64,000 bases of DNA from Lepraria neglecta (taxonomy: Eukaryota > Ascomycota > Lecanoromycetes > Lecanorales > Stereocaulaceae): contig CM065649.1 of NCBI GenBank assembly GCA_033220425.1, forward strand, positions 1,488,001 to 1,552,000. The letters run 5' to 3'. Below are positions 1-9,118 of this stretch, piece by piece (the stretch's first letter is position 1; each line of letters begins with the position of its first letter). Under the pieces are notes generated by a model. That model was not told where the DNA came from. It searched no databases and was given only the letters and a program-made list of their open reading frames with translations. A program made the position numbers and the translations under genes.

Positions 1-747
1 TGCAAAAAGACTTGGACGTAACAGTGATTGCCCTATCATCTGGGGTATAATCCGGAAAACACCTGTCCAATTGTGACTTGGTGACTAGCTGTTTGTGCAA
101 TTACCTTCTGTAGCTGGAGCTGCCAGAGGGAAATTTCGTGGACGCTCGTCCGGACTATTTTGCTAACCACGAGCAGAGGTACAGATGCGTGCGCATATCT
201 AAAGATGGAATGGTCTCTTACCTCGCTGACCCATTTCCAAAACCCCAACACCCCTAACCACATCCTTAACATCCGCCTCAATGGCTTCACTATACTTCTT
301 AATTTCCCTTGACAAAAGCAAATAATCATTCTGCAGCGCCAACGTCAACAATGTCTTCTGTCGTTCCACCAATTTAGTCTTCTCCACAGTCTCCTTGCTC
401 GTAAACGGCCAAACCACCCTCCTCGCAAGCCCCTTAACCCCTCTCGCGCTCGCAGTCTTCTCCAGTTTCACCTCCAGTTCCAGCATCAAAGACTGTAGCG
501 TCTCCAAAGGACCGCCAGGATCGACAATGGTTTGTAGGGTAGTTGCCCAGCTACTGGAGTCTGAATCTGCTACGTTGGCTATGGTGTCTTTGAGTGTATC
601 TAATATTCCGCGGGTGAAGCTAATTTCGACGAAGAGTTTGTTGCAATCTTTTGACGCATCTTTTACGTCTCGTAGATATGCGGTTACGGAACTGGTTAGC
701 TGGAGTAGGGCGACAATACTCGCTGAGATACTGAGTGGGTCAACCAT
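1..747 (-). CDS. STAND-type protein, Helo_like_N domain (partial, runs off left edge)
   Basis: The first exon runs from the ATG at 747 down to about 222 and reads as a fungal N-terminal domain of STAND proteins (Helo_like_N, PF17111 type): it opens MVDPLSISASIVALLQL and is followed by amphipathic helices (residues 1-175). In this family the domain sits in front of an NTPase and repeat region and is related to HeLo cell-death domains. A good donor (GAG|GTAAGA) follows at 221, so more exons lie toward position 1. I see candidate introns there but cannot fix them, and the effector or repeat part is outside the window. The next gene (HeLo type) is on the same strand about 0.8 kb away. The domain call is fairly sure; the full architecture is unknown. 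Confidence 0.65.
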
Positions 748-779
748 TGTCGAGATGAAACATGTGGATTAATAAATAT

Positions 780-1579
780 CACTGGTAATTCCTAGAAGAG
801 CGCGCGACTTTTCTAGTAGGAGATTGTTTATAGATTTTAACGAGGGGTTCAGAGGCTACTTTACATACTCGTAGGTACTGCAGATTAAATCAGATGTCAC
901 AAATCTCAGCCGCACTGGGGCCTGCGCTAGCTCCAACACTGCCCGTGGTTTTGTCTTGGCATTTCAGTTGGGCTCTCTGCTAGGCTCCGTCCTCTGGAAT
1001 CATTTATCAATAAGCACTTGGGCTTCAACGGATGAGGTGCGGTCTACAGAACCTAAGGTCTAAGTCTAAGACTGGACTTCCGGCAATTTGAAAAAGGGAT
1101 GGCCGTCCTCCGAGCCTTGACGATGCATTTCTTCCAATTACGACACACCACAATGTTCTGGACCAACGCAGTGATGGAATTTTCCTAGACCATAGTCAGT
1201 CCTTGAAAGTCCATCCAATAAGTAACTGTGTCCCCTAGCTTTCTCGGGGAGTCTGCTCGGAGGCTCTTGTAGTCAATGACCGTATGGTAGCAGTGAAAGA
1301 AGAGACGATTTTTTCTCTTGAGGTCAAGGCTTTGAGAAGTTTTGGCTATTGAGGAGCCTGGGGAACGAAATTGCTTCACGGTTGGTCTCGTTTGTATGGC
1401 TTCTCGCCTCAACTGGACATTGCTCAAACGCATGCCTATTTCGCCCTCGAAGCCCAGCAAGATTCCTTAATTCACAAATCAAGCAACATCCAATGGAAAA
1501 TTCTAAAAGATGCCCTCAATGTGTTTCCCATCACCCATCACCCATTCCCTAGCCCCAACGGCCCCTTCCACCGAAATTA
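780..1579. other. intergenic, nothing recognised
   Basis: Short overlapping open frames only; none has a family signature or a convincing splice pattern. It probably holds the promoter of the left-edge STAND gene. Confidence 0.5.
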
Positions 1580-2398
1580 TCACCATTGCCTAACCATACT
1601 ACCCTGCCCATTAGACTGGTTCTCAATGTATCTGTTGTTCCTGCTCGCTACTCTGACATTGCCATTGGACATCCTTCCCCCATCCGACGTTGTGTTCCCA
1701 CCATATTCGTTGTTTTCATTAATCGTCTGCGTCAAAATGTTTTCCAAGTGGGGATCGAGATCGCGATGTTCAATCGCCTTTCTCAGGACCTCGAGGCTCT
1801 GAGAACCCTCCTCCAAATCGGAGATTTCGAGCAACTCCGATATACACAGCTGTCTCCTCGTTTCGCTGTCAGGAAATGCAGGAAAAGCAATCTTCAAGTT
1901 GGTTATCAGCCTAGAGATGTCGGCGATCAGGCTATTCAGATGATCTTTGGTGTATAATGCCCATTTAACTTTTTTTGTCGGAGGCATGTCCTATGAGGTT
2001 TTCGATTCTCGAGATTTTGCTATATCTCTCAGCTTCGTGACGAGGTTTCGCGGCCTTAGTTCCAGGTCATCCGTGATATCGTATACGGCGATTTCATCTC
2101 CATTGGCCGTCTGCTGTGAAACGTTTTCAGCCCTAGCGAAGATGTCCCGGATTTGGTTCTTCAGTCCGGCTAGAAGTTTCTCGTCGGATTCCTCTCGGGG
2201 TTTCTCTGGTACGTTGACATTCACAGCTTGGCCCCAACGCGTGAAACGACGCTGAAGAACGCCTATTTCCACCACGGTCGTCTGAAAGTCCGAGCTCGCT
2301 TGCATGCCGATTTTGACATTCTTGAAATAATAGACGCAGGTGTTGAAGAGGGAAGCTAATCCTAAGCCTCCCATCACGAGGCTCACTAGCTCTACCAT
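1580..2398 (-). pseudogene. HeLo-domain cell-death gene with HET-S-related amyloid motif (fossil)
   Basis: The N-terminal part (from the ATG at 2398) reads as a HeLo domain (PF14479 type): MVELVSLVMGGLGLASLFN, then FQTTVVEIGVLQRRFTRWG, the signature seen in HET-S of Podospora. The C-terminal part (about 1583-1715) carries two pseudo-repeats, NEYGGNTTSDGGRMSNGNV and NRYIENQSNGQGSMV, which fit the HET-S-related amyloid motif (N-x-Y..N..G..GN) that forms the beta-solenoid prion fold. In HET-S-like proteins an amyloid signal of this kind, usually templated by a neighbouring NLR, unfolds the HeLo domain so that it becomes membrane-toxic. The copy here looks broken, with about one break, so I treat it as a fossil. 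Family call strong; function inferred from homology. Confidence 0.75.
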
Positions 2399-3589
2399 GA
2401 TGGTCCGATATTGAGATCAGCAGAAGAGGAATTGGACAATGTCTACAGTTGTCAAGTACACGGACTGGAAATAGGTGCTGGATGTAGACGAAGGCGGAGG
2501 ATGAATCCGGGGATATGTCTATCGTTTCTTGTGGAAGTCGAGGAGGGATGTCTGTAAAGTTATCCCGCACAAGAAGAATCAAGTTATGTTGCCAGTGTTG
2601 CAATGTGGCAATAGGCTGGGAAGGATATCTAGCTAATGGGGGCCCCCAGGGCCCCATATATGCCCAAAACAGACAAAGAACGGCTAGCAACAGGCTTCTG
2701 GAATCGCATAGAAAGCAATCAAGCAACGGATTACAACAGCCAGTTTGCACCAGAACTCTCATCCAATAAAAAAGCCGGTCTCCCATGTAAAATCTGCCCT
2801 GATCTGGTGATTAAAGTGGTGAACCTGCTTCAAGCGAGCCTTTATTACGCCTTGCTTAAAGATTCCAAGCGTCAGCGATCGGGTTGCTACATCTTTTGTC
2901 TCAAATTGGTGCTTCGGATTCATCAATGGTTTTTCTCACTCGGCCCTGTCGCCTCGGTCTTCGACGCCTTACTTGCTGCACGATAACATCACGCCCTTGT
3001 GAAATTCGCCTTTTTCGACCCACTGAATAGTCGACTAATCGTGAAGTGACTTGAATGCTATGCACGAGACCACTACAACCATTACTTGTTCTCCGCACGT
3101 TTGACGGCCCAGAAGCAGATCTATCATCTGCCAACCCACGACGCCGGCGCCGGCAACAGTACCTTATACCAACGATGGTGCCTGATCTCAGAAGCTGAAT
3201 TCAACGATCTGCGGAAAGCTAGACGTGGGAGACTATATGCCTCAAGACTTTCATACTTGCTGTACATGCATGCTAAATGCACTGGGCTGATGTGGGCTGA
3301 CGCCCGATTAACGAGATGGTGTTTGCTGTCGGGTATTACAGGATAAGGAGCAAATTGAGTGGGCTTAATCGATCGGTTCTTTCATTGGTACCTGCATCAG
3401 TGCGGTGCCTTGTGGTGTCTTGTGTGGTTCGCATTGTTTGACAACCCCTGGGTTTTACCGAGAAAGGATTTACTGTAGACGAAGACCTTTTCAAAACCAA
3501 AGGTATCCTAAGGGCACCAAGTTCTCGGATATGTTCTATCTCTTTTGAGACCTCATTTTTCCATTGCTGTTGTCATTTTCGCCAGAAAG
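2399..3589. other. intergenic, nothing recognised
   Basis: No coding-like frame with a recognisable family. It contains the upstream regions of the HeLo gene (minus) and of the Ser-Pro/coiled-coil gene (plus). Confidence 0.5.
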
Positions 3590-4431
3590 ATGGCGGAATA
3601 CCGGAACAATCATGTATCAGGCAATGGAAATGGACTCCAAAACGGGAACAACTCTTGGGACAACAGCGACAGTAGAGGACGTCATGGAAGTTACATAGGG
3701 CCATACACCGACAACAGCAGACATTATGACAGACGCCCTCATGACAATACAGCCGAGATAAACTTTCATGGACACAAACATGCCCACAATCATTACTACT
3801 ACTGTACCTATACCTTACCCCGACCATAGAAATTCCATCAGTATTACAGTCAATTGACAAACTTCGACTAGCTTCTAATTCGCCGAGTCCCTCATCATCA
3901 CCTTCTCACCATTCACCTTCGCGGGGTCCCTCGCCATCACTCCCTGAACACTCACATTCCCCGAGCCCCTCACCTTCACCTCCTCAAGATACACCTACAC
4001 TACGCTCCACTTCTCCACCTTCATCGAACTCTGAGCCGCAAGAGCACAATTCCACAACGCCACAGTGGACATTTTATCCACGAATGTTATCCGAAAAGAA
4101 TCAGAGAAGGCCAGTAATAGATTCTATTGCAATCCAGATCCGGGTGGAGGAGCTGGAAAGCGAACATCAAAACCGCTGGGAAGAATCGGAACATGAAGTG
4201 ATGACATCACCAGCACGAGACCCTTTCCCAATCGAGAAAGAAGGCGCAGAGATGCACTGTAGTATGCTTGAAGAGAAGAGAACCTTATTGCAGGATTTGC
4301 AATCCAACTATATGGCAGATGAGGATGAGATTGAGCGTCAGTTTCTGCAGTTACGAGAGGAAAAGAGGGATCGTAGCAAGTTGAGCTTTTTGTACCGGAT
4401 GGAACTTGACACAAAGGAATATTCTTTCTAG
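3590..4431 (+). CDS. hypothetical protein, Asn/His-rich N-terminus, Ser-Pro linker, coiled-coil C-terminus
   Basis: I start at the ATG at 3590 (context AAAGATGGC). Exon 1 (3590-3803) is rich in Asn, Gly, Tyr and His (ending HKHAHNHYYY). A 68-nt intron (GTACCT..CGACTAG, 3804-3871) then joins in phase to a Ser-Pro-rich stretch (SNSPSPSSSPSHHSPS) and a C-terminal Glu/Arg-rich region with heptad-like character (LEEKRTLLQDLQSNYMADED). The protein is about 257 aa. No known domain recognised, no signal peptide and no membrane segment. Convergent with IML2, whose stop is about 0.3 kb away. Gene model plausible; function unknown. Confidence 0.55.
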
Positions 4432-4746
4432 GATGATAACTTCCCCTTTTGAAGGGAGTCGCGCTTTTAGGGTAGTACCAACTAGTAGTCACACTGAGTA
4501 GAGTGTCGGGGTAGTTGAGGACAAAATCCAACACATCAATTGCTCTCCCCTCGGATCTTGTCTGCAGTTGATGTGCGCATCCTACGTGTTTTGACGGGAT
4601 AGAGGTAACTTCAGACTCCCATATGTGTATTCTTCCAGGTCAGTACTTTTGCACATAGAAGGTCCATCTAGGCCAGACAGAATCTAGATACAATCCTAGT
4701 TCACCAAGAAACCCTTCTATCCCAATCACTTCGACCTTCGGTTACG
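4432..4746. other. convergent 3' region
   Basis: Space between two converging stop codons; no further gene seen. Confidence 0.5.
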
Positions 4747-7239
4747 CTAACCCTTGGCCTTCCCCTTCCGCTCATTCCACTTCCTCAAAGTATCCTGTGC
4801 CGTCGCGATCTTCAACCCAATCCTCGCATCGAGTTCATACTTCTCCCACTGCGCCGCCTTCGCTATCCAAGTCTCGCACTCTTTAACCCACTTCCCTTCC
4901 ATTGCTGATCCACTACCATTCTTAGCAGCTTCCCCTCGCTGCATCCAGCAATTGACTCCCATCTCGTAATGAGCAGCTGGAGCCATCCAATCATCTTTCA
5001 ACCCACCCTTCAACTCTGCGGGATCAACGTTAAGCACCTCAGTGCGAAGAATCTTCTTTGCCTCATCCCATCGAGTAAGGTTTCGAAGGGTAGCACTACG
5101 GAGGACGGCCAGGATCGCTTTCTCTTCATGGCCTTCACGATTCCATGTAGGATTAGAGGTCTCGCTCCAAGTCAGTCTCTCTAGACTTGTCTGTAACTGC
5201 GATTGATCCATTCGCTTGATACCATTCCAGAAAAAGATCATTTCTTCCACGGGGCTAACGCCAATAGCATCGACGAATGGCACATTCCAGTCATGAGCTC
5301 GAGATTCCCATTTGTGAATTTTGCGGACGACGAAAACGTCAAACGGGAGCTGACGAGCCATGAACTTCTTCTTGCCGGCGTGCTTGGGCGCAAGCTTTAG
5401 CAATTCAGTAGCCTTATCGGCATACACTTTGGCGGCTTTGGGGTCCGACGTTTTGTGCTGGCGGTAAAGCTCAACGTTCGCAGACCCTGCAATGTAATAG
5501 TATAAGGCATGCGACCAGTTGTTGAGGTCGACGCAAGCGATGAAGGATTTGGCGCATAGAGCGTAGTCATGAATGTACATTGCCTCCAACGACTTTTCGA
5601 ACATTTCGATAGCTTCGACTTGCTTGAGAGGTGATTTCGTAGATCCTTCGAGTAGTGAAATACCGGCGGAGAGGTGACGATTGGTGGCTTGCATACGAGC
5701 TTCTTCGAGCAGCCAGAGGTGAGACTTTGGGTGTCGAGAGCGCATGTCGGCCAGTAGAGCTTCGCAGCGTTTCTTGGGATAACCTTCGATGGCGTTTTGA
5801 TCGGTGCTCGTTGGGTCAAAGTCAGGTATGATATCTGAGAATCCCACAAAGGTGTTATAATAGCCCAGAACGATAAGGCCGGCCATTGCACCATTAATAT
5901 TGTGAAATTTGCTGGCCTGCCAGAGCATTCTGATTCCACGGTCTTTATCACCGTGGAAGCCAATGATGAAAAGAAGTTTACTAAAAGCCGGTGGGATCAT
6001 GGAAATCATAACAAGAAGCAAGCCGAAACATAAGTTTGCACCTGAGTGTATAAAAACATCAATGGGGTTCGAAAAGATATCCGAGTCCGGGTCGTGGTCC
6101 AGGAGGCCACGTTCTGCAGGAATATTACTCTGAGCAGGTAGTGGCCTGTCATTCGCAGTATCTCCACTGTCAATGGACATTCCGTCTAATTTACCGCTTA
6201 CGCCGTCAATCTCGATATGGCCCGCATACGTCGCTGTTTCTTTATGTTCAAGATCTTCATCTGCATCATAAAATTCGTCTTCCTCGTCATTCGTGGTCTC
6301 AGAACGCCCATCTGGCTGTCCACCGGTGTTACCCAACACATCCGACGGAGCATCTCGTGATGATCGTATTGAGGGTGGCTTGGATCCTGGATTTAAGGTT
6401 GCCCCATTACCAAAGCCTCCTGGCATCGCCTTCATGGATTGCGTGGACCTGTTCGAACCCAGAGATTCCATGGATGTCCTACTAGGGGTATCGACAGCCA
6501 TACCATGCCTTTTCTTCATATACCTGGCTTCTGCGTCCAGTATCCCATTCAGCGTTACATAGGCCTTTCGTAGCTTGTAGAAGCCTCTTATGCTTTCCGT
6601 TAGACTCTCATTCAGCACTCCAACAACAGCGCTCATGAGTTGTGTCTCAGCGTGACACAGTGCGAACTCGGCACCTGGCGAGTATATCTGCGATCGATAG
6701 GAATGGGAGTCCTTTTGCGCTCGTCTGTGGTCTGTCGAGGCGGTTGCTTCCGCATCTGCGAGTCTCTCTGATGCTGTAGACAATGTAATTTCAGTCACTA
6801 TAGCCTAGTATACGATTTGAATCCTTAAGCCCACCTTCACGCATGATCTCAGGCTCGAAACCCAGTGTAGCTCTCAGGAAAGCTACCATGCCTTTGCCTA
6901 ACTGTGTTACGGCAAGACATCTTCATCAGCCATCAATTTTTCACCTCCCAAGACCAATCAGCCTCAAGACTAGCAAACCGGGGCGAATGCGGGATCGTAT
7001 CTACCTTGTGAAAGGCCGAATTTCCGTTGGCGAGGCCAGCCTCAGCGCCCTCGAGGTCATCGCTCATGATAAACGTTACGGCTCGCATGGCTGCCTCCAC
7101 TGGAACAAGATGTTAGCGAAGAATGCAATACAGGGAATCCTGAGCGCGTTGTACAATTCTGAGGCTCTGCCAGCGTGTCCAGAGAATGGGTGGAGGCATT
7201 CAGCTCTCCCTTCTTCGACTGTATCCATCCCCGCAGCAT
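4747..7239 (-). CDS. IML2: IML2/TTC39 family outer-membrane TPR protein (inclusion body clearance)
   Basis: Four exons join in phase: 7239-7155, 7099-7005, 6901-6835 and 6773-4747, giving 757 aa. The first exon reads MLRGWIQSKKGELN, then EAAMRAVTFIMSDDLEGAEAGL, LGKGMVAFLRATLGFE and MREASERLADAEA, which follow the Iml2 family (PF10300) closely. Tetratricopeptide-like helices fill the C-terminal half; a hydrophobic stretch (LCFGLLLVMISMIPPAFSKL) lies mid-protein. Yeast Iml2 is a mitochondrial/lipid-droplet-associated factor that helps clear inclusion bodies. An in-frame ATG 18 nt upstream (7257) could also serve. A long acidic insert (EDEFYDADEDLEH) precedes the hydrophobic part. Family call strong; role from homology. 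Confidence 0.9.
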
Positions 7240-7623
7240 TGTGTCGTATTGTCCCAAAGGAAGTAGCTGTTACCAAGAAAAATCCATGATGCTTGTACAG
7301 AGGGAACCAAGAAAAGGACCAAAGGTAATAAGAATAGAATTGAAACAGTGTAGTAGCAAAGGTTGAAGCTGACAAAAGCTGAACGTCATCAATGTCGCGC
7401 CAAGGTGACAGACATCTGCCCCGGCCTCAACCCCCACCGGGTCTAGGGTGAGCGCCGTCGCGCGACGCGGGTGACCTTCGCGCGAGCCTGGGTGATCCTG
7501 GGTGACTGCGCCCCCTTGGAGGTGGGTGAGCTGCTGCCTGAATGCTATTCTTACCAGAAAGCATTACGTGTCAGGCGCAGAGCTGTTCCAAATCTACTTT
7601 TCAAGAGTGTTATCTCTATAGAA
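7240..7623. other. intergenic with GC-rich GGGTGA cluster
   Basis: IML2 promoter side. At about 7430-7540 there is a GC-rich patch with repeated GGGTGA words (GGGTGAGC, GGGTGACC, GGGTGATC, GGGTGACT) and a GTCGCGCGAC palindrome, unlike its AT-richer surroundings. No gene. Confidence 0.5.
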
Positions 7624-8414
7624 AGGCTTCCCCCAGCGTACACCCTGTTTCAGTAGGCGTACACCCTATTCCACTAGGCGTACACCCCAGAATTCACTAG
7701 GCGTACACCCGTTAAGAACGAGGTACATAATCTACCTAACAAATTACTCCTAAACAGAGGTACGAGTACCTCGTTCGCCGCAGATCACCGAAATTCTAAA
7801 TATATGATATCGATTGATTTTAAAAACGACGTCTTTTGCAGCCGAAACTTTTCTCCCAGCATGCGATCTGATTGGTCGGAGCTTGCATACAAGCTTGCTA
7901 CCATGCGTCAGGGTCGTAAGCACCCCCATATGCCACCCCATAGCTACCGTAGATGTTAACCGTGTACTCGTTACCCTGAGCTCTCCCACCGCGGGTGAGC
8001 TTCAGCGCTGCTGTCGCCGCCGCCCGAATACACTGACTCTGAGGGCGCTGTCGAGCTGGCTGGCTTGGTGGAGCACCAGCTCCGCCCCACCCTCCACCGT
8101 AGGCCTGCCCCAGTCGAGCTCTCTGGCTTGGTGGAGCACCTCCACCCCCTCTCAGTGTAGATATAGCAGTGCCTCCTCTTTCAAAGAACGCGTCAGCCTC
8201 AGTATTCACCTCTTCGCGAGCTACCTGGCTTGCTGTAAAGGCGGTTTTTATCCCAGCAATAGCAGCTTGGCTGGCGGTGATTGTAGATGCATAGCGGTGG
8301 GGATGGAGGTGGGAGAGAATATAATGTTGAATTGGTCGGGAGATCTGCAAGGTGTACGCCTAGTGGGATAGGGTGTACGCCTACTGAAACAGGATGTACG
8401 TTGAGGGGAAGCCT
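7624..8414. mobile_element. non-autonomous DNA element with ~63-bp terminal inverted repeats (MITE-like)
   Basis: The left end (7624-7686) begins AGGCTTCCCC and contains repeated GCGTACACCC words about every 20 bp (four copies to about 7710). The right end (8351-8414) is its inverted complement, with the same GTACACC iterons (three copies) and only a few mismatches plus one indel. The element is about 790 bp, too small for a transposase, and no transposase signature is seen. Inside, a ~63-bp unit beginning TCGAGCT and containing GGCTTGGTGGAGCACC is repeated at about 8051 and 8114. A target-site duplication is not clear; a TATAG word occurs near both outer edges. The iterons look like transposase-binding sites. 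Superfamily not determined. Confidence 0.75.
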
Positions 8415-9118
8415 ATAAGTATAGTGTACTTCGAGAACGAAGTGCACTGCTTTAATAATCTCAATTGATTTTGGATACCATGCCTGGCAAGCTAGACCAG
8501 ATGACTTAGATAACGTATTCTAGTTAGTGGGGGCAGCATCCGGAATTTGGGGAGGAGATCTTGGCTATTGCCCAACGTTTAGATTAGAACTAGCTCAGGG
8601 ATTATTGTAATGAAAAAGTATTGATTCGTCAAGCGTTGCGGTGAGGTGCTAAATTCATGGAAGATTTAACAACCGAGCATGAAATGCTATCTTGTATTTA
8701 TCAGGAATAATATCAAAGCTTCGCTCTAGTGTTTCTCATTGTGTCTTTGTATTAAGTGGATCATTTTGCCAACAGAATTCAGCGTTCTTGCAAAGCCATT
8801 CCAAACCTGCGATGGGCATTATCACTTCAGCAAGTCAAACTTAAGGAAAGAGTAGCTAGATAGACTAGACTAAGATAAAAAATCGCCACTTCCGTGAAAA
8901 AGCCGACAATGAAATCGATCAATAGACCTCTTCCAATTCCCAGTGATCGCGGACGCAGAACGGTATGGATCAGACTCATGCCTGCCAAGATCTCACACTC
9001 CCCAGCGTTTTAGCCAGTATTCTACGCCTTATAAAATCATGACTTCATGACGTAGGGATATCTGAATTGCGTCTAAGATAATGGGTCAATGAATTAAGTA
9101 GAGATAGAGCACCATTAT
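8415..9118. other. intergenic, nothing recognised
   Basis: AT-rich spacer between the inverted-repeat element and the 3' end of the STAND-ankyrin gene. No coding signal. Confidence 0.5.
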
